Assembly (NCBI RefSeq): GCF_015207705.1
Contig: NZ_JADEWI010000026.1
Span: 20,107 to 84,106, forward strand
Source of the DNA: Nostoc sp. LEGE 06077
Lineage (GTDB): Bacteria > Cyanobacteriota > Cyanobacteriia > Cyanobacteriales > Nostocaceae
Direction: 5' to 3'
DNA length: 64,000 nucleotides
The stretch's first letter is position 1. The number at the start of each line of letters is the position of its first letter. The position numbers were made by a program, and so were the translations under genes. Of the stretch, positions 9,021 through 17,940 are shown one piece after another. The notes beneath the pieces were generated by a model. The model did not search any database and was not told the DNA's origin. It saw only the letters and a list, made by a program, of their open reading frames with translations.

Positions 9021-9632
9021 ATGAATCCAGTAGTTAGACAAAAATCACAGCCGCCACAAATTCCCACGGAAGAATTAACTCGCGGACAACACCTAGCTGA
9101 TAAACTAGCATCTCAGGTAGGTTCTTGGAAATTTCTGATTTGCCAAAGTACCATCTTAGCTGGATGGGTGGGAATGAACTTAGCACCAGGAGTTCCTCAT
9201 TGGGATGAGTCACCATTCATTATGCTCAACTTGGTGTTTTCCTTCGCTTCAGCTTACACAGCACCAATAGTTTTAATGAGTCAAAACCGTCAATCTGAGA
9301 CTGACCGCATCAACGCGGAAATTGACCATCAAGTAAACTTACGCGCCGGACAAAACATTGAACTACTTCATGAAAAGTTAGATACATTACACACTCAACA
9401 AATTGCTGAACTAACTCAAATTGTGAAAGAACAACAGCAAATGCTGCGAGAAATGAAAGTAAATTTAGCAGCTACTTCCAAAGAAATTAAAGATAATCGT
9501 ATCGCCTTAGCACCAGGACTGATTGTGCAAATTAACGATAAATTTCCTAAAGAAGCACCTGTTAACCCAGCCAAAAAACAACATAAATCAGTTGGCGATA
9601 ATGCCAAAGTGATTGATCAATATATTCGTTGA
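9021..9632 (+). CDS. DUF1003 family membrane protein
   Basis: 203 residues. After a polar N-terminus, two hydrophobic hairpin segments (about 32-55 and 60-85) start at QVGSWKFLICQSTILAGWVGMN. They are followed by MSQNRQSETDRINAEIDHQVNLRAG and a long amphipathic, probably coiled-coil region rich in Gln, Glu and Leu (about 100-160). This matches the DUF1003 family, whose function is unknown. A ribosome-binding site (AAAGAGGTAA) precedes the ATG. It heads a plus-strand group with a CadD-like exporter and a secreted protein. Confidence 0.8.
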   Translation: MNPVVRQKSQPPQIPTEELTRGQHLADKLASQVGSWKFLICQSTILAGWVGMNLAPGVPHWDESPFIMLNLVFSFASAYTAPIVLMSQNRQSETDRINAEIDHQVNLRAGQNIELLHEKLDTLHTQQIAELTQIVKEQQQMLREMKVNLAATSKEIKDNRIALAPGLIVQINDKFPKEAPVNPAKKQHKSVGDNAKVIDQYIR

Positions 9633-9879
9633 TAATCATGAATTACCAACAGTGAGAGTCTAAATTTTAAATATCTCGATCCAGTTCTAGACTAAAATCT
9701 TGACTCTACCACTTTGAACTTAGAACCAGCATTTGCAGTATTTTCCGAAAATCAAATATTCAGTTAACTTGTGATGTTACATCTCTACGTTTGACAAAGT
9801 AGCAACTTCCCAAGTATTCGCAGACATAAATCAAGAACAAGACACACAACATCAATGTGTAGATAAAGGAGAAATATAA

Positions 9880-10602
9880 ATGAATGGAATTTTTTCTGGA
9901 ATTCCCACTGGGATAACAGCTTTTACCGCTACAAATTTGGATGATTTAGTCATTCTGACGCTGTTATTTTCTCAAGTAAATACACATTTACGTCGTCGGC
10001 ACATTGTAATTGGTCAATATCTTGGTTTTAGTACATTGGTAATTGCTAGTTTAGCTGGTTTTCTGGGTGGTTTAGTTTTACCATCTCATTGGATGGGGTT
10101 TCTCGGTTTTGCACCTATCGCTATTGGGCTAAATCGTTTATTGAATGCAGATAAAGATTCACCATCAACAACAGAATCAGAGCAAGAATTAACTAAATCT
10201 TCTCCCTTTTCTGGCTTTTTATCTTCTCAATCTTTGAGTGTAGCTGCGATTACTATTGGTAATGGTAGTGATAACATTAGTATTTATATGCCATTATTTG
10301 CTAATGCAGACTTCTCTAGTTTACTAGTTATTATTGCCGTATTTTTATCACTAGTTGGTGTTTGGTGCTATGGAACATATAAACTTACCTGCCAACCAGC
10401 TATCTGTAATTTAATTTCGCAATATGGTAACAATATTGTTCCCTTTGTGTTGATTGGTTTAGGTGTCTTCATCATTTTAGATAGTGCTTCATTACCACCA
10501 ATTGCTTTAGCAGTTAGCTGTCTAGTATTAACGGGATTAGTCAAACTGTATGGTATCAATGCACAGACAGAAACATCGGCAGATGCTGACTGGCAAATTT
10601 AG
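9880..10602 (+). CDS. CadD-like cadmium resistance transporter family protein
   Basis: 240 residues, mostly membrane. The start TNLDDLVILTLLFSQ followed by RRRHIVIGQYLGFSTLV is the hallmark of the cadmium-resistance transporter (CadD) family, and the later NGSDNISIYMPLFA is its second conserved acidic/polar motif. It is related to LysE-type two-fold repeat exporters. A strong ribosome-binding site (AAAGGAGAA) precedes the ATG. The metal is not certain: in cyanobacteria such proteins may handle other cations. It ends 66 bp before the start of the next secreted protein gene. Confidence 0.8.
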   Translation: MNGIFSGIPTGITAFTATNLDDLVILTLLFSQVNTHLRRRHIVIGQYLGFSTLVIASLAGFLGGLVLPSHWMGFLGFAPIAIGLNRLLNADKDSPSTTESEQELTKSSPFSGFLSSQSLSVAAITIGNGSDNISIYMPLFANADFSSLLVIIAVFLSLVGVWCYGTYKLTCQPAICNLISQYGNNIVPFVLIGLGVFIILDSASLPPIALAVSCLVLTGLVKLYGINAQTETSADADWQI

Positions 10603-10668
10603 TAATCAATGTTTGTGAATCCAGTCAGACCAATTCCCCAAATTTTTACACTCAATAGGATAAATCTC

Positions 10669-11289
10669 ATGAAATTCTTCCGCATTGCGCTTGTAACTTT
10701 AGTACTTTTAGTAAATTTAGTCATCGCCCCACCTTCTTGGGCTAGTAAACCAAATCTAACACAGGGTACTGATTACACCGAAGTTACACAAGCAATTGAT
10801 AACCTTGTAAAATTAAAAGAAACTCCGGCTGATTCACCATATACCCCAGAAGAAATTGCCCAGAAATTGGGTGATTTAAAATTACAAAAATATATTTTAG
10901 AAACAGCCCAAGATTGGGCGCAGTGTCGTAATGAAACGGGTAAAACCTTGGCTGTTTATGCACATAAGCCGAAAAAGTTAGCTCAAGGCAATACTCTCTA
11001 CTTTTTGGGTAATGGTCAAGTTACTGATAATGATTGGGATTGTGATGGTGTTTATTTACCAATTGGGACTAAATTACCTGGAGATACAGAAGGATTAACA
11101 GAACCTTTGGCTATTAAAGTTGTTGATGGTACTCAATTAGTAGCAAAAACTAATCTGGAGACTGGTGTTGTGGAATTTAATATCACCCCTGCGAATGTAT
11201 TCAAATCAGGTGGCATTGATTGGTTAATTCCTAATTTGACACAAGCTGATATTGATGCCAAAATTCCTGACGCACCAATTGAAGATTAA
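10669..11289 (+). CDS. Secreted protein of unknown function
   Basis: 206 residues from the ATG at 10669, chosen because AGGATAA stands at proper distance and because translation then begins directly with a signal peptide (MKFFRIALVTLVLLVNLVIA, cleavage near PSWA-SK). An in-frame ATG at 10609 would put 20 odd residues before it. The mature part has no motif I recognise. It contains two cysteines (AQCRNE and WDCDGV) that could form a disulfide in the periplasm. It follows the CadD-like gene closely on the same strand, so a shared transcript is likely. No function is proposed. Confidence 0.7.
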   Translation: MKFFRIALVTLVLLVNLVIAPPSWASKPNLTQGTDYTEVTQAIDNLVKLKETPADSPYTPEEIAQKLGDLKLQKYILETAQDWAQCRNETGKTLAVYAHKPKKLAQGNTLYFLGNGQVTDNDWDCDGVYLPIGTKLPGDTEGLTEPLAIKVVDGTQLVAKTNLETGVVEFNITPANVFKSGGIDWLIPNLTQADIDAKIPDAPIED

Positions 11290-11320
11290 AATTGATTCAT
11301 TTTCAATAATGGGTGAACAA

Positions 11321-11358
11321 TCAAATCCCCGATTTTCTTTGAAAAGTCGGGGATTTGA
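11321..11358. terminator. Palindrome between convergent genes (terminator-like)
   Basis: TCAAATCCCCGA pairs with TCGGGGATTTGA, extended by TTTT/AAAG pairing, giving about 16 bp around a short loop. It lies 31 bp past the secreted-protein stop, and a converging gene ends at 11525. No U tract follows on either strand. The core resembles the palindromes at 42842 and 49475. Confidence 0.6.
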
Positions 11359-11524
11359 ACTATAGATATAAAAAGTTTAGATAATTTTTTGCTGGCGATC
11401 GCACTTTGTGGATAAACTTAGCATTTACCCTAGAAAAAGCGATCGCGGCCAATATGCACTTCCCACTCTACAACTCGCGCGGAGTCTGCTAAAATCCCAC
11501 TTTTTTCACAGATGAAACGAGATA

Positions 11525-13987
11525 TCAAGATTCACCGACCAAGGTAAATGCAGCCCATTCGTAGGGACTGGAGTATTGTTTCATTGTTGACAGCATAGCG
11601 TTTCTTAATGCAGCAACTTCATCAGGATTTTGCCGCAGATTTTGATAAAACTTAGTCATCAAGAATTCTGTGGCATCATCGGATACTGCCCATAAGGAAA
11701 CGATAACACTGGATGCACCAGCACTAATCAATGAGCGAGAGAGTCCTACAACTCCATCACCAGTAATGCGTCCTTCGCCAGTGTCACAGGCGCTCAGGAC
11801 AACTAATACAGCATTAAGGTTCAGACTCAGAATTTCATCAGATGTGAGTAACCCATCATTAATTTGACCAGTATGGTCAGGGGCTAGAGCGATCGCTCCA
11901 GGCACACCCAATCCTTTAAAATCATCAAGTAGCCCATGAGTGGCTAAATGGATAATTCTCGCTTTCTTCATCTGTTGCACTATAGAAGCTTTTGTGGCAA
12001 CTTTCCCAGTCATTGGCTTAGTTTTCAGGAGTCTGGCAACTTCAATAGCTTCGGCTTCCGCACCGGGTAAAGTTGGTAACTCCTGCGGTTGTTCACCAGT
12101 TTTAGTTATGATGCTTGGCATAGTTGGATTTCCTACTACTAAAGCATTTTTGCCTTGTAGAGAAGCAAAAGTGTGACTACCGGTACGTTCTCGTTTCTGG
12201 CTGATCAGATTTAACACCTGTATGGCTGGGGCTGTGAGGATACTGTATTTTTCGATTAAGTAGTGATTATTTTGGTCTTTGAGTGCTGCAAATGGAACTA
12301 AAAATAGTTCATTTTGAGGAATGAAAATAATATGTTGATTTGAATTAGTGGGCAATAAATTGGCGATTGGTTCAATTAAGAGTTTGTATAGTTGCTTTTG
12401 TTGGCTGATTTGAGAAACTACCTCGCTTTTTGGTGCTGGGGATCTACCGCGACCTCTCAAACCAAGAGAATTCCGACTACTGCTCACAAGTTCTGCTAGA
12501 GGTGTCAGTGGGAGATCAACTTGCTTAAAACTAACTACACCTGTTGGCTGAACTACCCAAATATAAAGTAGTTTATCGGAAACAATTGAATACTCAACAA
12601 GTGTAGCTTTTTGTTTTTTTGCCAGAAGCTGTATTTGGTTGATTGTTAAGGGTTTAGTAACCGATGGATTTTGGGGGTTGAGTAATAGCCGTGAGGTTAA
12701 TAATTCTACAAAAGCTTTGCTTCTACCACGTTCGGCAATTTCTAAAGCCGAATTAATTTTCCCTTCAGCAATCAAAGCTTGTTGCAAGTGACGGTATGTT
12801 TGAACTTGAGTGTCAAAAATTGAAACTTTATAAACATCTGTTAATCCTGGTCGCAGAGATTCCCAAATATTAATTGCCGTCATTAGCATTTTTTCAGCAG
12901 CATCTGCTTGACCTATTTCTAACAAGGTACTGCCTAAGCTAGTACGGGTTAATGCTTCGGCTGGTGGGTCTTTCTGTTCTATAGTTATTGCCAGAACCTG
13001 CTGATATAAATTTAATGCTTTGGGGTACTGCTTGAGATTCTGATAAACAACCCCCGTTTCATGAAGAGTTGCACCTTCAAGGCGACGATAACCTGATTGT
13101 TGAGTGATTGTCAGAGCTTGCTGATATAAATTTAATGCTTTGGGGTACTGCCCCTGATTACTGTAAACTCTCCCCAGAGACAGTAAACTGGCAGCTTGTT
13201 CAACGCGATCGCCTACCATTCTCCCAATTTCCCAAGCTGCTTGTAAAGATGACAGTGCTTTTTGGTATTGTTGGGAACTGTTGTATACTTCGCCAAGACT
13301 TCTCAATGCAATTCCTTCACCGGAACGATTATGCATTTCTCTCATAATTGTCAGACTTTGTTGCAATAAACGCAGTGATTTCGGATACTCTCCCACACTT
13401 GTATATAGTTGTCCAATGTAGGTTAATGTCGTTCCTTCGCTAGACCGTGCAAGGTTTTTACTCTCTTGATCACCTACTTTCTGAAAAATTGCTAATGCTT
13501 GTTGATGAAATTTTAGGGCTGTGGCGTACTGTCCTAAATTTTGATAACTTAATCCAATATTGCTCAGAGTAATACCTTCATTAATGCTTGAAGTTTTAGT
13601 CAAGTTATCTTGATGAGAACCGCGGTATTTATGGAAAATTGCTAAGACTTGTTGATATAACGCGATCGCTTTTGTATCTTGCCCCAAAGTCTGATTTATT
13701 TTCCCCATATAGTTCAAGATATTCACTTGATCTTGAGGCTGATCGTCTTTGAGCAGAATTAAGCTGCGGCCAAACGTCTCTAAAGCTTTTTGCAAATCTC
13801 CTTTTCTATACTGCTGCACACCTTTTGTGTATAGCCGCAAAGCTTCATTGCGGTCTTTTAAAAGTATCTGTGCCGATGCAATTGGCATTTCTCCAGAGAT
13901 TTTAGCCGTCTGTATGTCACAATTGAGAGACAATAGAAGACTTAGAGGCATAGACGACAGCAAGCAGTAAATTAGCCTAGTGTCCAT
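11525..13987 (-). CDS. TPR-repeat protein with C-terminal CHAT (caspase-like) domain
   Basis: 820 residues. A signal-like hydrophobic start (about 1-25) is followed by roughly eight to nine tetratricopeptide repeats (about 45-390, recurring A-L-x-x-x-x-Q-A-L-x-I pattern), a linker, and a CHAT domain (about 520-820). The catalytic dyad of the caspase-like clan is present: histidine in HLATHG (about residue 684) and cysteine in LSACDTGEG (about residue 734). Family knowledge: CHAT proteins are caspase-related peptidases; some act with partners in programmed death or defence, but many cyanobacterial TPR-CHAT genes stand alone with unknown role. No known defence partner is adjacent. The signal-like N-terminus suggests an extracytoplasmic site. 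Confidence 0.9.
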   Translation of the reverse strand: MDTRLIYCLLSSMPLSLLLSLNCDIQTAKISGEMPIASAQILLKDRNEALRLYTKGVQQYRKGDLQKALETFGRSLILLKDDQPQDQVNILNYMGKINQTLGQDTKAIALYQQVLAIFHKYRGSHQDNLTKTSSINEGITLSNIGLSYQNLGQYATALKFHQQALAIFQKVGDQESKNLARSSEGTTLTYIGQLYTSVGEYPKSLRLLQQSLTIMREMHNRSGEGIALRSLGEVYNSSQQYQKALSSLQAAWEIGRMVGDRVEQAASLLSLGRVYSNQGQYPKALNLYQQALTITQQSGYRRLEGATLHETGVVYQNLKQYPKALNLYQQVLAITIEQKDPPAEALTRTSLGSTLLEIGQADAAEKMLMTAINIWESLRPGLTDVYKVSIFDTQVQTYRHLQQALIAEGKINSALEIAERGRSKAFVELLTSRLLLNPQNPSVTKPLTINQIQLLAKKQKATLVEYSIVSDKLLYIWVVQPTGVVSFKQVDLPLTPLAELVSSSRNSLGLRGRGRSPAPKSEVVSQISQQKQLYKLLIEPIANLLPTNSNQHIIFIPQNELFLVPFAALKDQNNHYLIEKYSILTAPAIQVLNLISQKRERTGSHTFASLQGKNALVVGNPTMPSIITKTGEQPQELPTLPGAEAEAIEVARLLKTKPMTGKVATKASIVQQMKKARIIHLATHGLLDDFKGLGVPGAIALAPDHTGQINDGLLTSDEILSLNLNAVLVVLSACDTGEGRITGDGVVGLSRSLISAGASSVIVSLWAVSDDATEFLMTKFYQNLRQNPDEVAALRNAMLSTMKQYSSPYEWAAFTLVGES

Positions 13988-14298
13988 GATAAAATTACTC
14001 CATCAAAAGTATGGAACAAGACTAATCTGAAGACATATGTGTTAAATCAATACTGTTCGGATAAGGTTAAGAATTGACTTTATTCTCAAAACTGGAACAT
14101 AATAATCAACATTTTGAGAATCTCAAAATTGAAATTTTTGGTTAACCTAAATGTATTGAGTGTTGAATGCCCTTGAAGATAAATACAGCCTTGAGATTAG
14201 AATTTTAGACCACATTCTGCCTTTTAGTTCAGAAATAACATTAATATATAATTAACAAGGAACACACAAAAGATAACTTTCAACTTGTAAATTGCTCG
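13988..14298. promoter_or_regulatory. Gap upstream of the TPR-CHAT gene with a perfect inverted repeat at 14111-14129
   Basis: The 311-bp AT-rich gap holds ATTTTGAGA-A-TCTCAAAAT (14111-14129), a perfect 9-bp inverted repeat with a one-base centre, about 125 bp upstream of the TPR-CHAT start. It could be a regulator site, or part of a terminator for the small gene ending at 14299, although no U tract follows on the minus strand. No other gene is visible. Confidence 0.4.
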
Positions 14299-14559
14299 TT
14301 ACCACTTCAAAAACGAAGCTTCAATTCCTTGTTCACGCCTAATTTTGCTGTCTTTCTCAAACCAACTAATAATTTGCTGAGTTGTTAAATCTTCAATAGT
14401 AACGTTGTATTCTTGAGCAATTTGCTGCAAGAGTTTATGGGATGAAATAGTCAATCTTGTTAAAAACTTTTCTGGGGAAGATAGCAAAGCTGCGTCAACT
14501 TTTGCAGACTCTTCCAAAGTTAAAAACTGGGTTGATGGTTGCTGTGATGGTAAATCCAT
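14299..14559 (-). CDS. Small protein of unknown function (86 residues)
   Basis: A soluble 86-residue protein with no signal peptide. The centre (SSPEKFLTRLTISSHKLLQQIAQEYN) looks like two amphipathic helices, and the C-terminus ends in charged residues and FLKW. The ATG at 14559 is the only good start. I do not recognise the family. The frame is on the same strand as, and upstream of, the TPR-CHAT gene, but a 311-bp gap separates them. Coding status rests on length, composition and absence of a competing frame. Confidence 0.5.
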   Translation of the reverse strand: MDLPSQQPSTQFLTLEESAKVDAALLSSPEKFLTRLTISSHKLLQQIAQEYNVTIEDLTTQQIISWFEKDSKIRREQGIEASFLKW

Positions 14560-14565
14560 AAATTA

Positions 14566-14601
14566 GTTAATAGTCATTTGTCAATAGTCATTGGTCAATA
14601 C
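14566..14601. repeat. Short tandem repeat, unit close to CAATAGTCATTNGT
   Basis: AGTTAATAGTCATTTGT is followed by CAATAGTCATTGGT and CAATACT: about two and a half copies of a 14-nt unit, i.e. a double heptamer. A related CAATAGTCATTTGT occurs at 62298-62311. It belongs to the heptameric repeat class typical of Nostoc. Confidence 0.6.
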
Positions 14602-14724
14602 TGCTGAGTCAGATAATTTTCCTCTCAACTCTTAGCTGTTGACTTGATAATTAGTAAAATCTATCACTAATTTGGCTATTAACCTTATCCTAATGTGGAT
14701 ATGAATTAGAAATTAATTCCGTAG

Positions 14725-15414
14725 TTATTGACGAGCCTGGACTAAATAGCCACAGCGATGCTCACCGTTGATAATCCAGTGAGTACGTTCTACGATACAG
14801 TCTGGTAGCACAGCGGCAAACATTTCCAATTCGTGACCGCAGATGCTAGGAAAAGACTCGGCGACGTTGGAAATGGCACAATGATGCTCTATTAAAACAA
14901 AGCGATCGCCTTTATCGGCAGAATTTTGCTCCTCTGGTTCTACAGAGTGATACTCTGCCATGAATCCTTCGGCTTTTCGCAACTGAACTAAAGTTTCTAC
15001 CCGTTCTTTTAAAGAACCTTTACCGACGCGATCGCGGTATTCTTGGGCTTTGCGTTCCCATTGTTTTTGTAAAATTGTCTTCATTTTGTCGTGGCCGACG
15101 GTTTCTGCTAAGGTATCCAGCAGTGAAACGGCAAATTCGCCGTAACCATCACCAAAGCGATCGCTTGTTGTACGATGTAGGCGATCGCGTCCTTGACGAC
15201 TCAGTTCATAAATATGTTGTGGCCGCCCCATCCCCGCCTGTGCAGTAGATGAATAGGTAATCAATTCCTCCGTCTCCAAATCTTTGAGATGACGACGAAT
15301 TGCTTGCGGACTAACATTTAAAACTTCTGAAAGCTCCAAAGCGGTTGCTTGTGAGTGTTTTAGCAGATATTCGAGGATCTCTTGCTTCGTTGAGGACTGC
15401 TGGGTAGTCGCCAT
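14725..15414 (-). CDS. sufR: SufR, Fe-S cluster-sensing repressor of the suf operon
   Basis: 229 residues. An N-terminal winged helix-turn-helix (about 8-70, LEYLLKHSQATALELSEVLN then SPQAIRRHLKDL) is followed by a dimer/sensor domain. Four cysteines lie at about 179, 192, 206 and 221 (C-x12-C-x13-C-x14-C), the SufR pattern that ligates a [4Fe-4S] cluster. Family knowledge: holo-SufR represses sufBCDS and itself; cluster loss under iron or oxidative stress relieves repression. The gene is divergent from sufB, and the shared 225-bp region has two CAAC-N6-GTTG sites. Confidence 0.95.
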   Translation of the reverse strand: MATTQQSSTKQEILEYLLKHSQATALELSEVLNVSPQAIRRHLKDLETEELITYSSTAQAGMGRPQHIYELSRQGRDRLHRTTSDRFGDGYGEFAVSLLDTLAETVGHDKMKTILQKQWERKAQEYRDRVGKGSLKERVETLVQLRKAEGFMAEYHSVEPEEQNSADKGDRFVLIEHHCAISNVAESFPSICGHELEMFAAVLPDCIVERTHWIINGEHRCGYLVQARQ

Positions 15415-15451
15415 CTTAGTCCTAAAATTTTTTTAGAAAATTTGACTTTAA

Positions 15452-15465
15452 CAACATTGTTGTTG
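15452..15465. promoter_or_regulatory. SufR operator 1
   Basis: CAAC-ATTGTT-GTTG matches the CAAC-N6-GTTG inverted repeat described for SufR. It lies 38 bp upstream of the sufR start. Confidence 0.8.
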
Positions 15466-15496
15466 TTAATTTAGCGTAAAATGAAGATACATTAAA

Positions 15497-15510
15497 CAAC
15501 ATCGATGTTG
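15497..15510. promoter_or_regulatory. SufR operator 2
   Basis: CAAC-ATCGAT-GTTG, a perfect palindrome. Its centre is 45 bp from that of operator 1, and it is followed by about 130 bp before sufB. Two sites in the shared region suit joint control of sufR and sufBCDS. Confidence 0.85.
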
Positions 15511-15639
15511 TTTTAATCTCCATCCTTATTCTAACAGCCGTGTGAACCACTCGATAATGCGAGATCGGCATCGGCGAGAAACCAGCCCGTCTTCCATCCT
15601 TCAAGAGATCCATTTACGGAACACGAGAGACTACTACCG

Positions 15640-17079
15640 ATGAGTGCCACTGTCAAATCCCTAGTCAACCAACCTTACAAGTACGGCTTTATTACAGATA
15701 TCGAAGCCGATACCATCCCGCGTGGACTTAGTGAAGACGTTGTTCGCTTGATTTCCGCGAAGAAGAACGAGCCGGAATTCATGCTGGAGTTTCGTCTGAG
15801 AGCCTACCGCCAATGGCTAAAAATGACAGAACCAACTTGGCCTAGCGTCAAATATCCGCCGATTAATTATCAGGATATCATTTACTACTCTGCGCCCAAG
15901 CAAAAGAAAGAAAAGCTCAACAGCTTAGACGAAGTAGATCCGACGCTCCTGGAAACCTTCGAGAAGCTTGGTATTTCCCTGTCAGAACAAAAGCGACTCG
16001 CAAATGTCGCCGTCGATGCCATTTTTGATAGCGTTTCCGTCGCTACTACCTTCAAAGAAAAACTAGCTGAAGACGGCGTTATCTTCTGTTCCATTTCCGA
16101 AGCACTGCGGGAATACCCAGAATTAATCAAGAAATATTTGGGGAGTGTTGTCCCCATTGCTGATAACTATTTTGCTGCTTTAAACGCCGCTGTTTTCAGT
16201 GATGGCTCCTTTGTCTACATTCCCAAAGGCGTAAAATGCCCAATGGAATTGTCTACCTACTTCCGCATCAACTCTGGCGATACGGGACAGTTTGAACGGA
16301 CTTTGATTGTTGCTGAAGAAGGTAGCTATGTTTCCTATTTGGAAGGTTGCACCGCGCCAATGTATGACAGCAACCAACTCCACGCCGCAGTAGTGGAACT
16401 GGTGGCTTTGGATAATGCGGAAATTAAATATTCTACTGTGCAGAACTGGTACGCCGGCGATGTTAACGGTAAAGGTGGGATTTACAATTTCGTTACCAAG
16501 CGCGGCTTGTGTCAAGGTGTAAATTCTAAGATTTCCTGGACTCAGGTAGAAACTGGTTCCGCGATTACTTGGAAGTATCCTAGCTGTGTGTTAGTTGGGG
16601 ATAACTCTGTGGGTGAGTTCTACTCGGTGGCGTTGACAAACAATATGCAGCAAGCCGACACCGGGACGAAGATGATTCATGTCGGTAAGAATACTCGCAG
16701 TACGATTATTTCTAAAGGAATCTCCGCAGGTAATTCTAGTAACAGTTACCGGGGTTTGGTGAAAATCAACCCGAAGGCTGAAGGCGCGAGAAATTATTCT
16801 CAGTGCGACTCTATGTTAATTGGGGATAATGCTCACGCTAATACTTTCCCTTATATTCAAGTCCAAAATAAAGCTGCAAAAGTGGAGCATGAAGCTTCGA
16901 CTTCTAAAATTGGCGAAGATCAGCTATTTTTCTTTGCTCAACGGGGAATTTCTTCTGAAGATGCTATTTCGATGATGATTAGCGGTTTCTGTAAGGATGT
17001 GTTTAATCAGCTACCAATGGAGTTTGCGGTGGAGGCTGATAAGTTGTTGAGTTTGAAACTAGAGGGTAGTGTGGGTTAG
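15640..17079 (+). CDS. sufB: SufB, Fe-S cluster scaffold subunit
   Basis: 479 residues, usual length. It shows the SufB core: FIPKG-like [20 protein letters not shown], the beta-helix region with [22 protein letters not shown], and the C-terminal [19 protein letters not shown], which has the H-E and S-K-I elements conserved in SufB/SufD. Family knowledge: SufB forms SufBC2D, accepts sulfur from SufS/SufE and assembles clusters. It is the first gene of sufBCDS, preceded by the SufR operators. Confidence 0.97.
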   Translation: MSATVKSLVNQPYKYGFITDIEADTIPRGLSEDVVRLISAKKNEPEFMLEFRLRAYRQWLKMTEPTWPSVKYPPINYQDIIYYSAPKQKKEKLNSLDEVDPTLLETFEKLGISLSEQKRLANVAVDAIFDSVSVATTFKEKLAEDGVIFCSISEALREYPELIKKYLGSVVPIADNYFAALNAAVFSDGSFVYIPKGVKCPMELSTYFRINSGDTGQFERTLIVAEEGSYVSYLEGCTAPMYDSNQLHAAVVELVALDNAEIKYSTVQNWYAGDVNGKGGIYNFVTKRGLCQGVNSKISWTQVETGSAITWKYPSCVLVGDNSVGEFYSVALTNNMQQADTGTKMIHVGKNTRSTIISKGISAGNSSNSYRGLVKINPKAEGARNYSQCDSMLIGDNAHANTFPYIQVQNKAAKVEHEASTSKIGEDQLFFFAQRGISSEDAISMMISGFCKDVFNQLPMEFAVEADKLLSLKLEGSVG

Positions 17080-17082
17080 GTT

Positions 17083-17148
17083 TTAAACGCAAAGTGGCGC
17101 TAAGGTATGCGCTAAGGTGCGCGGAGAGAAAAGAGAGAAGAGAGAGAG
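17083..17148 (+). repeat. Dispersed ACGCAAAGGCGC-type repeat plus AGAG-rich tract in the sufB-sufC gap
   Basis: AAACGCAAAGTGGCGC, then TAAGGTATGCGC, then TAAGGTGCGCGGAGAG: short near-tandem units of a repeat also seen at 18580, 54155 and 57035. A purine-rich AGAGAAG tract follows and runs to the sufC ATG, perhaps serving as its ribosome-binding region. Confidence 0.7.
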
Positions 17149-17151
17149 AAG

Positions 17152-17940
17152 ATGATTATTGAAAATAGTGCAGTTTTGCTGTCGGTGAAGGATTTGACGG
17201 CTGAGGTTGGTGGTACGCCGATTCTTAAGGGTGTGAATTTGGAGGTTCGCGCCGGAGAGATTCATGCGATTATGGGGCCGAATGGTTCTGGTAAGAGTAC
17301 GTTTTCTAAGGTGTTGTCGGGACATCCGGCGTATACGGTGACTGGCGGTGAGGTGATTTTCCAAGGACAAAATTTGTTGGAAATGGAGCCGGAAGAACGG
17401 GCTAGGGCTGGGGTGTTTTTGGCGTTTCAGTATCCTCTAGAAATTCCTGGTGTGAGTAATTTGGATTTCTTGCGGGTGGCTTACAATTCTCGGCGCAAGG
17501 CGCAGGGGTTGGAAGAGGTAGACGCGTTTGATTTTGATGATTTGATTGAGGAAAAGTTGGATGTGGTGAAGATGGATGCAGCTTTCCTCAACCGCAGTGT
17601 GAATGAAGGTTTTTCTGGTGGTGAGAAAAAGCGGAATGAAATTCTGCAAATGGCGTTGTTAGAACCTAAGTTGGCAATTTTGGATGAAACAGACTCAGGT
17701 TTAGATATTGATGCGCTAAAAATTGTCGCGCATGGGGTAAATCAGCTGACTAATCCAGACAATGCGACGATTATGATTACCCACTACCAACGTCTTTTGA
17801 ATTATATTGTGCCGGATTTTGTGCATGTGATGGCGCGGGGACAAATTCTCACCAGTGGCGGTAAGGAACTGGCGTTAGAGTTGGAGTCGCGCGGTTATGA
17901 CTGGATTTTGGAGGAAAGTGCGGTTGAGGTGGGTGTGTAA
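17152..17940 (+). CDS. sufC: SufC, ABC-type ATPase of the Fe-S assembly complex
   Basis: 262 residues with all ABC motifs: Walker [10 protein letters not shown] (about residue 43), Q loop FQYPLEIPG, the SufC-type signature [10 protein letters not shown], Walker [13 protein letters not shown], and switch histidine in [12 protein letters not shown] hydrolysis by two SufC subunits remodels SufB-SufD for cluster assembly. The stop overlaps the sufD ATG by one base (TAATG), indicating translational coupling. Confidence 0.97.
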   Translation: MIIENSAVLLSVKDLTAEVGGTPILKGVNLEVRAGEIHAIMGPNGSGKSTFSKVLSGHPAYTVTGGEVIFQGQNLLEMEPEERARAGVFLAFQYPLEIPGVSNLDFLRVAYNSRRKAQGLEEVDAFDFDDLIEEKLDVVKMDAAFLNRSVNEGFSGGEKKRNEILQMALLEPKLAILDETDSGLDIDALKIVAHGVNQLTNPDNATIMITHYQRLLNYIVPDFVHVMARGQILTSGGKELALELESRGYDWILEESAVEVGV

